A DNA stretch of 64,000 nt from Pseudooceanicola sediminis (GCF_003575965.1 NZ_QWJJ01000004.1:223750-287749); one strand, 5' to 3'; counted from the first letter of the stretch, positions 38,061 through 45,794 are shown. Program-made: numbers and translations. Notes: a model not told the origin generated them from the sequence alone.

Positions 38061-38264
38061 TCAAACCTTGGGCAGCGCTCCGGTATCGGGGAAGGCGGCC
38101 AGCAATTCGTCCAAACGGGCACGGCCCACTCTGTTTTCATCCCCGGCGGCATCGCCCAACAGCATCCGCAGTTCAGCCGGTGTCAGGCGCCAGAACTCTT
38201 CTGGTCGCAGGCCAACCCCGCACACCCCCGCCTGCATCAATGCCGGCCAGTCAAATCCGCTCAT
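38061..38264 (-). CDS. GTA g10.1: small tail assembly chaperone
   Basis: 67 residues: FDWPALMQAGVCGVGLRPEEFWRLTPAELRMLLG is the phage tail assembly chaperone (TAC) signature. Overlaps the g10 stop by four bases (ATGA). Together with g10 it plays the role of lambda G/GT, but as two separate small genes rather than a frameshift product. Confidence 0.87.
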   Translation of the reverse strand: MSGFDWPALMQAGVCGVGLRPEEFWRLTPAELRMLLGDAAGDENRVGRARLDELLAAFPDTGALPKV

Positions 38265-38584
38265 TGGCTCTCAACCGGCAAAGCGAAGGCCCGTGCCAGC
38301 AGTTCGGCCGCCTTGCGCGCTGCCGACAGTGGCCCGCCTTCAATCTCGGCCACCAGCAGATCCGACGCGCGGCCCTGCCATCCGCCACCGCGCAGCCCCG
38401 CCACGATCAGGGCGAGCACATCGCGACTGGAATATTCCCCGGCCTCGAACCGCTCGACCAGCGCGACGAGCGAGCCGGTCTCCAGTCCCTCCTCCAGTTC
38501 GGCCAACGCGCCCAGCGTCAGCTTCATGACGTGTCGCTGACCATCCAGAACAAGCGCCACCTCACCCGCCCAGGGGTTGGCCAT
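38261..38584 (-). CDS. GTA g10: tail assembly chaperone (GTA-gp10 family)
   Basis: 107 residues: NPWAGEVALVLDGQRHVMKLTLGALAELEEGLETGSLVALVERFEAGEYS. Sits between the tail tube gene and g10.1 as expected. The ATG at 38584 shares one base with the g9 TGA; a GTG one codon upstream is also open. Confidence 0.88.
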   Translation of the reverse strand: MANPWAGEVALVLDGQRHVMKLTLGALAELEEGLETGSLVALVERFEAGEYSSRDVLALIVAGLRGGGWQGRASDLLVAEIEGGPLSAARKAAELLARAFALPVESQ

Positions 38585-38997
38585 CACAGCACCGAAAAGG
38601 TCAGCGCCCCGGCGGAGGCCAACGACATCTCGTACGTCGCCTCACCGTCGTGGCTGCCGGCATATTCGATCGATGTCAGCTGGAATGCCCCCTCGACGAC
38701 GCCGAAATCGGGGATGATCACCTGGAAATCCGGCGTCTCGCGGTCGAAAAAGATCTGGCGCGCCCGCTCGTCGCTGTCCTCGTCCTTGAAGACACCCGAG
38801 CCGCTGATCGAGGCAGACCGCACACCTGCCCCGCCCAGCAGTTCACGCCACCCGCCGGTGCTGTCCAGGCTGGTCACATCCACGGCTTCGGCGTTGAAGC
38901 TCAGCCGGGTGGCACGCAGGCCTGCCAGCGTCTCGAACAGACCGGCACCGGTCATGTCCACCTTGATCAGAAGGTCCTTGCCATTCTGCGCAACCAT
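38584..38997 (-). CDS. GTA g9: major tail tube protein
   Basis: 137 residues: VAQNGKDLLIKVDMTGAGLFETLAGLRATRLSFNAEAVDVTSLDS, the phage major tail protein/TP901-1 type fold that polymerises into the tail tube. Start 38997 has AAGGAG nine bases upstream; the open frame further upstream is not family-like. Confidence 0.9.
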   Translation of the reverse strand: MVAQNGKDLLIKVDMTGAGLFETLAGLRATRLSFNAEAVDVTSLDSTGGWRELLGGAGVRSASISGSGVFKDEDSDERARQIFFDRETPDFQVIIPDFGVVEGAFQLTSIEYAGSHDGEATYEMSLASAGALTFSVL

Positions 38998-39019
38998 GTT
39001 CTCTACTCCTTGAAAATAT

Positions 39020-39430
39020 TCAGATATCCTGCACGCGAGCACGAAATTTCATATCGATGCGCCGCAGCGTGCCATTCCCGTCACGACGCGCCCGCGCCTT
39101 CAGAAAGTTCAGACTGACAACCACGCCGCGCGTCAGCGCAGGCAGCGGTTGGGCGAGTGAATCGCTGATCACCGCCGCGACCGACTTGGCCACCTGAAAC
39201 CCGTCTTCTTCGGTGATCACCGAGACAGTCAGATCATGCAGGGCCCCCGCCCCCGTCATGTCCGATCGGTCGCTAACCCGCTCCTCGCCCAGGCTGACGT
39301 AGGTGGCGGGCGGCGTCCCCGTCGGCGGTGCGTCAAAGATGTTGGCCCCCACAAGTGCCACCAGCGCAGCGTCGCTGCTCAGTTGCTGAAAGATTGCCGC
39401 TTGCAGCGCAGCTGATACCGCATAGCTCAT
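39020..39430 (-). CDS. GTA g8: tail terminator protein (DUF3168)
   Basis: 136 residues: SYAVSAALQAAIFQQLSSDAALVALVGANIFDAPP and TYVSLGEERVSDRSD match DUF3168. It caps the tail tube at the head-proximal end. The ATG at 39430 overlaps the g7 TGA (ATGA). Confidence 0.9.
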   Translation of the reverse strand: MSYAVSAALQAAIFQQLSSDAALVALVGANIFDAPPTGTPPATYVSLGEERVSDRSDMTGAGALHDLTVSVITEEDGFQVAKSVAAVISDSLAQPLPALTRGVVVSLNFLKARARRDGNGTLRRIDMKFRARVQDI

Positions 39431-39762
39431 GACGTGACCTCCTCGCGTGCGGTGCAAACCAGGAAGCGACCCTCGGCATCGCGTTCGGTCACCGCCTCGA
39501 TCTCGTAGATGCGGGCACCATCGCGAAATCTCTGCCCCGGCAGCGGCCTGCTGGGACGCCCGATCGCGACTCCCCTCACGGAGATTTTCAGCGTCTGGCG
39601 ATGCACCGTCAGCCCGCCCAGCCGGGTCGAACTGCTGGCCCCTGGCAGCACCTCGGCCCAGAGCGTTCCCAACTCGGACCACGTCGTGACATACCCGCCC
39701 GAGCCATTGGCGCTGCGCACTGAACGTTCCAGCACCAGCTGCCGGTTGAGACGCGGGATCAT
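39427..39762 (-). CDS. GTA g7: head-tail stopper/adaptor
   Basis: 111 residues of the SPP1 gp16/HK97 gp10 type head-tail joining family: RLNRQLVLERSVRSANGSGGYVTTWSELGTLWAEVLPG. Overlaps the g6 stop by four bases and the g8 start by four. Confidence 0.88.
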   Translation of the reverse strand: MIPRLNRQLVLERSVRSANGSGGYVTTWSELGTLWAEVLPGASSSTRLGGLTVHRQTLKISVRGVAIGRPSRPLPGQRFRDGARIYEIEAVTERDAEGRFLVCTAREEVTS

Positions 39763-40358
39763 GCTGAGCCTCGCATCGAAATCCTGATCGTGCGATACCG
39801 TTCGATCAGCGCCGTCACGCCAAAGGGCGTGCAGCCGCGCGACAACGACAGATCACTGCGGTATTCGTAGTAATGTGCTGCCATCAGCAACACCGCCTGC
39901 GCCAGATCGGGCGGCACGTCCCGCCATTCTTCGGCGCTGCCCGCATACATCCGCACTACGGCATTGCTGCCTTCGGGGATTGTCGGAAGCGATCCGGAGA
40001 CGTGACGCATCACTGGCGTCTGGCTGTCCGCAACGATCTGGAACTCGCCCACGTCATAGGGGGTTGCCGTGCCGTCCGGGGCGACGATGTTCACCTCGTG
40101 GATCAGGCGGACCGGGGCCAGGGGCAACGGCTGGCTGCCCGGGCTCTGCCATTCGCTGACCGACCACTGGAAATCGCGCAGGTACAATGCCTGGCCCGTG
40201 CGCCCCTCGATGGCCGATATCGCGGCCCGCAGATATCCCTCCAGCACCTGATCCTGCACCGCGTCCTCTGCGAAACCGCTACCAAGGTGCAAATGCGCCT
40301 TGAAGTGGTCGATCGGCAGATCGCTCGGGTGCGTCTGGTATTCTTCGATCAATATCAT
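39759..40358 (-). CDS. GTA g6: head-tail connector/adaptor
   Basis: 199 residues: EYLR-type connector with LEGYLRAAISAIEGRTGQALYLRDFQWSVSEW and the C-terminal helix AVLLMAAHYYEYRSD typical of gp6-like connectors that bind under the portal. Separated from the capsid gene by 169 bp holding two strong hairpins. Confidence 0.88.
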   Translation of the reverse strand: MILIEEYQTHPSDLPIDHFKAHLHLGSGFAEDAVQDQVLEGYLRAAISAIEGRTGQALYLRDFQWSVSEWQSPGSQPLPLAPVRLIHEVNIVAPDGTATPYDVGEFQIVADSQTPVMRHVSGSLPTIPEGSNAVVRMYAGSAEEWRDVPPDLAQAVLLMAAHYYEYRSDLSLSRGCTPFGVTALIERYRTIRISMRGSA

Positions 40359-40417
40359 TTGTTACTCCGACGATCCGGGCCGCTTGCATCGACCCCTTGA
40401 CGCTCCGGGACACCCCT

Positions 40418-40512
40418 CCCGGCGCGTGTCTCCCATCGTTGCTCTGACGGAGGGAGCAGCTGGACAACGCATTCAGAAGACACGCGCCCGGCAGAGCCGG
40501 AATTCCGGCTCT
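40418..40512 (-). other. Two stable hairpins between capsid gene g5 and g6
   Basis: A perfect 20-bp palindrome AGAGCCGGAATTCCGGCTCT at 40493-40512, right after the g5 stop, plus an outer pair GCGCGTGTCT (around 40422-40432) with AGACACGCGC (around 40478-40488). There is no T-tract. Likely to stabilise the 3' end of the capsid message or reduce read-through, so that capsid is made in excess over connector and tail. Confidence 0.65.
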
Positions 40513-40527
40513 ACCGACCCGCCGCGA

Positions 40528-41715
40528 TTAGGCTGCGGCGAATTTCAGCAGCTTGATCGCCCCGAAATCGCTGACATCACCGCCGACGCGCTTGGTGGCA
40601 TAGAACAGAACGTGCGGCTTGGCGCTGAAGGGATCGCGCAGCACCCGCAGATCCGGCCGTTCGGCGACCGTGTAGCCGGCGTGGAAATCGCCAAAGGCAA
40701 TCGCATAGGCATCGGAGTCGATGTCGGGCATGTCCTCGGCAACCAGCACGGGATAGCCCATAAGGCGTGCCGGTTCGCCCGCCGCCATGCTGTCGGACCA
40801 AAGGAAACGCCCATCGGCATCCTTCAGCTTGCGAACCGCGCCGGCCGTCTTCGAATTCATCACGAAAGTGCCATTGGCGCGGTAACGTGCGCCCAGCGCA
40901 TAGACCAGATCGACGATGGCATCCGCCGGATCGTTCAGGTCGAAATCGCCATCGGCCCCGGTCGCGATATAGCCGAGGTTGTCCCAGGACCAGCTGGCAT
41001 CCGCGATCTTGGGATGGCTCAGAAACCCCTTGGGCTTGTCTGCCCCATCGCCGCTGATGAACGCCGCGGCTTCGGCACGCGAAAACTTGTCCGCGATACG
41101 TTCTGCCAGCCACGCCTCGATATCGAAGGCGCTGTCGTCCAGCAGCCTCTGCGATGCTTTCGGCAGCGCCGACAGCTCGAACAACGGAATGGCGATGCGA
41201 TCCACCGTCGGGGTCGAGGTTTCGGAGACCGAGCTTTCGTCGTTCCAGCCCGCCCCGATGTCGGTGGTGTCGACCAGCACGTCATAGGACGTGGCGTTGA
41301 CGTTCACCACGTTGGCAATCTGGCGGATCGACGACGATGCCATCAGCACCGAACGGATCGTCTCGGATGTCATCGGATCCACCAGGTATCCGCCGTCGCC
41401 GTTGACAGCAGACGACATCGCCTTGCCCTCCAACTCAAGGCCGCGCAGGCCGTCGTCATCGCCGGAGCGCAGATAGACGTTAAACGCCTTCTGATGCGGT
41501 GCTTCGATTTCGGCGGACCGCGCCAACGCCGGGCGCGCTGCGGTCAGGGATTTGCGATCAAGCATGGTCAGTCGGCTTTCCTGTTGTTGAATCTTTGCGT
41601 GAATATCAGACTGGAAGTCCTTGAACTCCCGCATGAAATCCGTCACGGCGGACTTTACCTCAGCCACCGGAGACACAAGCTCTCCGTGCCGAGAATTCAC
41701 CTCGGTCATACCCAT
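40528..41715 (-). CDS. GTA g5: HK97-type major capsid protein
   Basis: 395 residues. The N-terminal delta region (about 10-75) is a predicted coiled coil (VSPVAEVKSAVTDFMREFKDFQSDIHAKIQQQESRL) that the prohead protease should remove. The HK97 fold follows (AFNVYLRSGDDDGLRGLELEGKAMSSAVNGDGGYLVDP...GFLSHPKIADASWSW). Start 41715 has GAGGAG nine bases upstream; the frame is open further but overlaps g4. Confidence 0.94.
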   Translation of the reverse strand: MGMTEVNSRHGELVSPVAEVKSAVTDFMREFKDFQSDIHAKIQQQESRLTMLDRKSLTAARPALARSAEIEAPHQKAFNVYLRSGDDDGLRGLELEGKAMSSAVNGDGGYLVDPMTSETIRSVLMASSSIRQIANVVNVNATSYDVLVDTTDIGAGWNDESSVSETSTPTVDRIAIPLFELSALPKASQRLLDDSAFDIEAWLAERIADKFSRAEAAAFISGDGADKPKGFLSHPKIADASWSWDNLGYIATGADGDFDLNDPADAIVDLVYALGARYRANGTFVMNSKTAGAVRKLKDADGRFLWSDSMAAGEPARLMGYPVLVAEDMPDIDSDAYAIAFGDFHAGYTVAERPDLRVLRDPFSAKPHVLFYATKRVGGDVSDFGAIKLLKFAAA

Positions 41716-41749
41716 CGTCTTCTCCTCGGATGGAAAGTGAGAGAGCGCC

Positions 41750-42310
41750 CTAGCGGCCGCCCAATTCGGCCCCTGCGACCCGAAAGGCCGCCGCCAGTTC
41801 GCGCAGGCCATCGTCGAACGGGGTGTCCCCCTTGCCCGCGACCCGCGCACTGGGCAGCATCGGAAAGGTCACCAGCGACACCTCCCAAAGCTCCAGTTCC
41901 GTCAGAAGCCTGCGGCCTCCAGTATCCTTGGTGGCGCGCTTGGTGCGATAGCCGATGGACAGCCCGTCAATCGCCCCGGCCCCGATCAGCGCCGCCGCCT
42001 CGCGCCCTTTTGCAACGCTCTCCAGCAGGCGCCCCTTGACCCAGAGCCCGGTGCCATCCTCGTGGATGTCGTCCCAGACGCCGATGGGCTGGGCGGGGTC
42101 GTGCTGCCACAGCATCTTGACCCGCCGCCCCTCCGCCAGGAGCGCACCCAGCGATGCCGCATAGGCCCCTTGTGCCACCACGTCGCCGCCCTGATCGCAG
42201 GCGCCGAACCGCGAGGCATAGCCCTCGATCGACAGCCCGTCCTCCTGCACGCTCAACCCCTCGTCGAACTGGCAGAACTTGCGCTCAAGCCCGCTTGTCA
42301 TTTCCTGCAT
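41750..42310 (-). CDS. GTA g4: prohead protease (HK97 family)
   Basis: 186 residues of peptidase family U35: DGLSIEGYASRFGACDQGGDVVAQGAYAASL, catalytic His in MLWQHDP and catalytic Ser in GLSIGYRT. It processes the capsid N-terminus. Start 42310 has GAGGAG upstream; ATG 42301 is a second choice. Confidence 0.9.
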   Translation of the reverse strand: MQEMTSGLERKFCQFDEGLSVQEDGLSIEGYASRFGACDQGGDVVAQGAYAASLGALLAEGRRVKMLWQHDPAQPIGVWDDIHEDGTGLWVKGRLLESVAKGREAAALIGAGAIDGLSIGYRTKRATKDTGGRRLLTELELWEVSLVTFPMLPSARVAGKGDTPFDDGLRELAAAFRVAGAELGGR

Positions 42311-42321
42311 CTTGTCACTCC

Positions 42322-42561
42322 TCACGGCAAACGTTCGATGATTGACTGAAAGGCCTGCGCCAGGATCACACCGACCACCCCGTAAACGGTCAGCCACAGC
42401 CTTCGCTCCAGCCGTTCGATGATGATCTCCAGCCGGTCGATGCGCCCGTTCAGCCCGTCGATCTGCAATTTCGACACCCGCTCGTGCGCTTCCAGCTTCA
42501 GCGAGGGCGCGCATTCAAAGCTCTCGTAGCTGATGCGCGCAACCTCGCGTGGCTCACCCAT
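42322..42561 (-). CDS. GTA g3.5: small coiled-coil/membrane protein
   Basis: 79 residues: a coiled coil (LQIDGLNGRIDRLEIIIERLERR, about 31-53) followed by one hydrophobic segment (LWLTVYGVVGVILAQAF). A gene of this type sits at the same place in RcGTA; its role is not clear. Overlaps the g3 3' end by eight bases. Confidence 0.8.
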   Translation of the reverse strand: MGEPREVARISYESFECAPSLKLEAHERVSKLQIDGLNGRIDRLEIIIERLERRLWLTVYGVVGVILAQAFQSIIERLP

Positions 42562-43750
42562 GATCGGCGTCCAGCGGCGGCAGCCCCAGCATCGCGCGCT
42601 TCTCTCCGGGGGTCAGGAAATCCGCTTCTCCGATCCTCTGCCACAGCGAGTCACGCTCGACCGACAGCGCCGGCACACGGTCCAGGTCGGGGCTCAGCGT
42701 CAGATCCTCGCCGGTAAACCGCTCCAGCCATTCCCCCACGCTGGCCACCACACGCGTGGCCAGCGGCAGAACCGTCAGGCGAAAGAACGCCCGGTGCGCT
42801 TCCTGGTAATTGGCGTAGGTTGCATCTCCCTGGATCCCCAGCAGCATGGGCGGCACCCCGAAGGCCAACGCAATCTCGCGTGCGGCGGCTTCCTTGGTCT
42901 TTTGAAATTCCATGTCGGAGGGGCTGAAGCCCATGGGCTTCCAGTCCAGCCCACCCTCCAGCAACATCGGTCGGCCCGCATTGCGCGCGCCCTGATGGTG
43001 CATCTCCATCTCCATCACCAACCGGTCGTACTGCTCGGTGGTCATGGAGCCTTCGCCCTCGTACCCTTTATAGACGATGGCCCCCGATGGGCGCGCGGCA
43101 TTGTCCAGCAGCGCCTTGGACCAGCGCGACGCGCTGTTGTGCACGTCCAGTGCCTGCGCGGCGGCCTGCATCGGCGACAGGCCATAGTGGTCGTCCTGAG
43201 GATGAAAGCTCTTCATGTGGCAGATCGCGGGCCGGTCCCCGGTTACATCGAAGCGATGCTTGCTGCCGTTGACGTTGTAATCGAACGCCACTGGCCAGCC
43301 ATCCGCGCCCGGCACCAGGCTCATGCGGTCGCTGCGCAGCACATGCAGCTCGACAGGGGCCCCTTCCTCGGCGGCGACCGCCTCGAGATAGGCGTTCCCG
43401 GTCAGCAGCAGGTGGCCATAGAGCGCCTCGAACATCTCTGCCCGGCCCTGTGCCTGATTGGGTTGTTTCAGCAGCGCCAGCAGCGGGTGTTCTTCATAGC
43501 GTTGCCGACGGTCCTGCAAGGTCAGCGGCAGGGCGGCAGCGGCCTCGGCGATCATCTTGACTGCACGAAACCCCACCGGATTGCCACTGAAACCGGACCG
43601 GGTCAGCGACACCGCATCACGCGGCGACCAGGCCACCCGACCCGAGCTTTGATAGGCCACCAGCTTGCCGGTTGCCGAAGCCTTCTGCTCCGGCGCGGCA
43701 ACGGTTGCCTGACCGGCACCGTCGCGGCGGAAATAGTCGATGACCCCCAT
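42554..43750 (-). CDS. GTA g3: portal protein (HK97 family)
   Basis: 398 residues: VAWSPRDAVSLTRSGFSGNPVGFRAVKMIAEAAAALPLTL, LKQPNQAQGRAEMFEALYGHLLLTGNAYLE, GLSPMQAAAQALDVHNSASRWSKALL and EIALAFGVPPMLLGIQGDATYANYQEA are portal-family blocks. Forms the dodecameric DNA channel. Start 43750 has AAGGAGA eight bases upstream. Preceded by a non-coding gap with a terminator and palindromes. Confidence 0.94.
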   Translation of the reverse strand: MGVIDYFRRDGAGQATVAAPEQKASATGKLVAYQSSGRVAWSPRDAVSLTRSGFSGNPVGFRAVKMIAEAAAALPLTLQDRRQRYEEHPLLALLKQPNQAQGRAEMFEALYGHLLLTGNAYLEAVAAEEGAPVELHVLRSDRMSLVPGADGWPVAFDYNVNGSKHRFDVTGDRPAICHMKSFHPQDDHYGLSPMQAAAQALDVHNSASRWSKALLDNAARPSGAIVYKGYEGEGSMTTEQYDRLVMEMEMHHQGARNAGRPMLLEGGLDWKPMGFSPSDMEFQKTKEAAAREIALAFGVPPMLLGIQGDATYANYQEAHRAFFRLTVLPLATRVVASVGEWLERFTGEDLTLSPDLDRVPALSVERDSLWQRIGEADFLTPGEKRAMLGLPPLDADHG

Positions 43751-43801
43751 GCGCGTCTCCTTGAATACCTGTTGCGTCTCACCCGTCCGGCGATCCGTGA
43801 G

Positions 43802-43853
43802 AGACAATTTGTCTTGAATTCCTTAAGAACTGGCTGGCCCACCGCGCGGTGGG
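43802..43853. promoter_or_regulatory. Palindrome cluster upstream of GTA g3
   Basis: Two perfect palindromes lie between the g2 terminator and g3: AGACAA-T-TTGTCT at 43801-43813 and an 18-bp GCCCACCGCGCGGTGGGC at 43836-43853, with GAATTCCTTAAG between. Could be regulator sites for an internal g3 promoter. Confidence 0.45.
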
Positions 43854-43892
43854 CGTTTCCCGATATTTCAATGTGTTACGCAGACAAAATGC

Positions 43893-43921
43893 AAAAAAGG
43901 GCCCCGGTTTCCCGAGGCCCT
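43893..43921 (-). terminator. Strong intrinsic terminator between GTA g2 and g3
   Basis: On the minus strand AGGGCCTCGG pairs with CCGGGGCCCT (one T-G pair) around a GAAA tetraloop and is followed by TTTTT. It begins 26 bases after the g2 stop. Confidence 0.85.
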
Positions 43922-43947
43922 GTCAAACTTTGCAAATCCGTCTGCCG

Positions 43948-45354
43948 TCAGATGCTGCGCACCGTGGGCGTCCATTTCGGCTGCGCGGCGATCATCAGCT
44001 CGTGCAGCGCCCAGACCAGCGCATCCAGACGGTCGGGGCTGCCGCGCCCCTCCCAGCCGCGCATGGTCATCTGGCTCAGCTGATCTTCCAGCGCCCCCAG
44101 ACCGCGCACATGAAACACCCGGCCCTGTTCGTACAGCGCCGCCACAGGCTCGGCCCGGGCCGACTTGCCCCGTGCGGCGCGTACCTTCTTGACCGGGGCC
44201 AGCGGGTCGACCTGCCGGATCACGGCCTCTACCAGGTCGCCCCCCTGGTTCACCTCGGCCACGATCTTGTCGGCCCCGTGGCGCTGCATCGCGGCAATCG
44301 CAGCTTCGGCCCATTGCACCGGACTGGCGGCCGACACGCTGGCATCCTCCAGCACATAGGCCCGCCAGGTCTGCGGTGGCCCACTGGAAACGAGGCCCGC
44401 CACAACGATGCCGCATTCGTCCGATCCCGCGTGGCCCGTAACTGGCGGATCGACCGCCACGACGATACGATCCAGCGCGGGCACCCCGTCAACCTGCGCC
44501 CCGACAATCATCGCCTCGCTCCACAGCGCCCCCTCGGCGTCGGCCAGCATCACGCCGTCCAGCTCCTGTCGCCCCAACCAGGTGCCCGCATAGCGCGCCC
44601 GCACCTCCTCCAGAAACCCATCCGCCAGGTTGGCGCGATTGGCCTCGGTCGGCGCCTGGGTGACAACGCTGGACGGGCTGTTCAGCAATTGCTTGAGCAC
44701 CCCCACGTTGCGCGGGGTCGTGGTGACGCAGACCCGTGGGTCCTCGCCCAGCCGCAGGGCAAACTGCAACATGTCCCAGGTCGCCTGCGCCTTCTTCCAC
44801 TTGGCCAGCTCGTCCAGCCAGGCTCCGTCGAACTGCGGCCCGCGCAGCGCCTCGGGCTCGCTGGCGGAAAACGCCTGCGCCTCGGCGCCGTTGGGCCAGA
44901 TCAGCTTGCGTTCGCTGGCCTTCCAGACCGGGCGGCGGTCGGGGGGCGAACAGGCCATGATGCCGCTCTCGCCAAAGATCATCACGTCGCGTGCCTGATC
45001 GAAGGTCTCGGCCACCAGCGCGACGCGGCGACATCTGCCGGTATCCAGCGGCCCCGCGCCCTCGACCTGCGCGCGCACCCATTCGGCCCCGGCACGGCTC
45101 TTGCCCGCGCCGCGCCCCCCCAGGATCAGCCATGTCCGCCAGTCGCCTTCGGGCGGCAACTGATGCTGCAATGCCCAGAAATCGAACAAAAAAGGGAGAG
45201 CACGAAGCTCTCCCTCCTCCAGGTCATCCAGAAACCACCTCTGCGTATCCGCATCTGCGCAGGCGATCCAGGCGGCACCCGATCGAAGCCCTTGCGGCGG
45301 CGAGGTCGATGTCCCCACCTCCTGTACCTCCGCCTCTTGTGGACGATACTCCAT
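43948..45354 (-). CDS. GTA g2: terminase large subunit (DNA-packaging ATPase/nuclease)
   Basis: 468 residues from ATG 45354. ATPase motifs are Walker A LGGRGAGKSRAGAEW and Walker B GAWLDELAKW; the nuclease half has VAVDPPVTGHAGSDECGI and later Asp clusters. It packages random host DNA into GTA heads. The start is uncertain: 45354 overlaps g1 by 131 bp, and GTG 45318 (GGAGG upstream) overlaps by 95 bp. The family-conserved part begins only near 45210 (ALPFLFDFWALQHQLPPEGDWRTW). Followed by a strong terminator. Confidence 0.9.
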   Translation of the reverse strand: MEYRPQEAEVQEVGTSTSPPQGLRSGAAWIACADADTQRWFLDDLEEGELRALPFLFDFWALQHQLPPEGDWRTWLILGGRGAGKSRAGAEWVRAQVEGAGPLDTGRCRRVALVAETFDQARDVMIFGESGIMACSPPDRRPVWKASERKLIWPNGAEAQAFSASEPEALRGPQFDGAWLDELAKWKKAQATWDMLQFALRLGEDPRVCVTTTPRNVGVLKQLLNSPSSVVTQAPTEANRANLADGFLEEVRARYAGTWLGRQELDGVMLADAEGALWSEAMIVGAQVDGVPALDRIVVAVDPPVTGHAGSDECGIVVAGLVSSGPPQTWRAYVLEDASVSAASPVQWAEAAIAAMQRHGADKIVAEVNQGGDLVEAVIRQVDPLAPVKKVRAARGKSARAEPVAALYEQGRVFHVRGLGALEDQLSQMTMRGWEGRGSPDRLDALVWALHELMIAAQPKWTPTVRSI

Positions 45355-45583
45355 TCCGCTTTTTACCTTCATCGAGCTTGGCCTCCATCTCCAAAGCAAA
45401 CCGGACCCAGAACCGGATTTCGCCGCACATCTTGGTCGTCTCCTTGACCGCCTCGACCTCTCCGGCGCGCACCCTGTCCTGCAGCGCCTTGAGGTCTTCG
45501 GTGATGCCCAGCACCTGTCGTTCGATCGTTTCGATCGTCGTACGCAAACGGGAGTCTTCTCTCTCGGACGTGTTTATTGTCAT
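45224..45583 (-). CDS. GTA g1: terminase small subunit
   Basis: 119 residues. Helical with coiled-coil pattern (LRTTIETIERQVLGITEDLKALQDRVRAGEVEAVKETTKMCGEIRFWVRFALEMEAKL), matching the RcGTA g1 small terminase, which unlike phage homologues shows little sequence specificity. GAGG lies 13 bases upstream of the ATG inside a small inverted repeat (GTTGCTC 45585-45591 / GAGCAAC 45619-45625). First gene of the GTA cluster. Confidence 0.85.
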   Translation of the reverse strand: MTINTSEREDSRLRTTIETIERQVLGITEDLKALQDRVRAGEVEAVKETTKMCGEIRFWVRFALEMEAKLDEGKKRNGVSSTRGGGTGGGDIDLAAARASIGCRLDRLRRCGYAEVVSG

Positions 45584-45628
45584 TGTTGCTCTGCCTCGTG
45601 CGTTTGTTGTCCCCGATCGAGCAACACG

Positions 45629-45659
45629 AAAAAACGGCCGCGGGATCGCTCCCGGGCCG
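45629..45659 (-). terminator. Intrinsic terminator in the GTA leader, upstream of g1
   Basis: Minus strand: CGGCCCGGGA pairs with TCCCGCGGCCG (one bulged C) around a GCGA tetraloop, then TTTTTT. It lies 29 bp downstream of the promoter at 45688-45716 and 45 bp before the g1 start. Confidence 0.85.
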
Positions 45660-45687
45660 CTCGCTCATGTCTTCCAGCATGTCACGA

Positions 45688-45716
45688 TGTATACGTCAGA
45701 CCGTACGCCCTGTCAA
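45688..45716 (-). promoter_or_regulatory. Near-consensus sigma70-type promoter for the GTA operon
   Basis: Minus strand TTGACA (45716-45711), 17-bp spacer, TATACA-T (45693-45688). Expected start near 45681, giving a leader of about 100 nt that contains the terminator at 45629-45659. Confidence 0.75.
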
Positions 45717-45718
45717 AA

Positions 45719-45777
45719 GCCAGGCGCGTTTGCGGCGGCTCACGAAATCTTAGCAGTTTCGCGCCTGGCCGCCGCAA
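45719..45777. other. Interleaved inverted repeats between mltG and the GTA promoter
   Basis: GCCAGGCGCG (45719-45728) pairs with CGCGCCTGGC (45760-45769); TTGCGGCGGC (45730-45739) pairs with GCCGCCGCAA (45768-45777). The order A-B-A'-B' excludes both simple hairpins at once. On the minus strand the second pair is followed by TTTT and then the GTA -35 box. Confidence 0.7.
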
Positions 45778-45794
45778 GTCATTGTCTTTTCAGC

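Noticed and set aside
38261-38264. Lambda G/GT-style programmed frameshift between g10 and g10.1
   Set aside because: The genes overlap only as ATGA with a proper start for g10.1, and no slippery heptamer was seen at the overlap.
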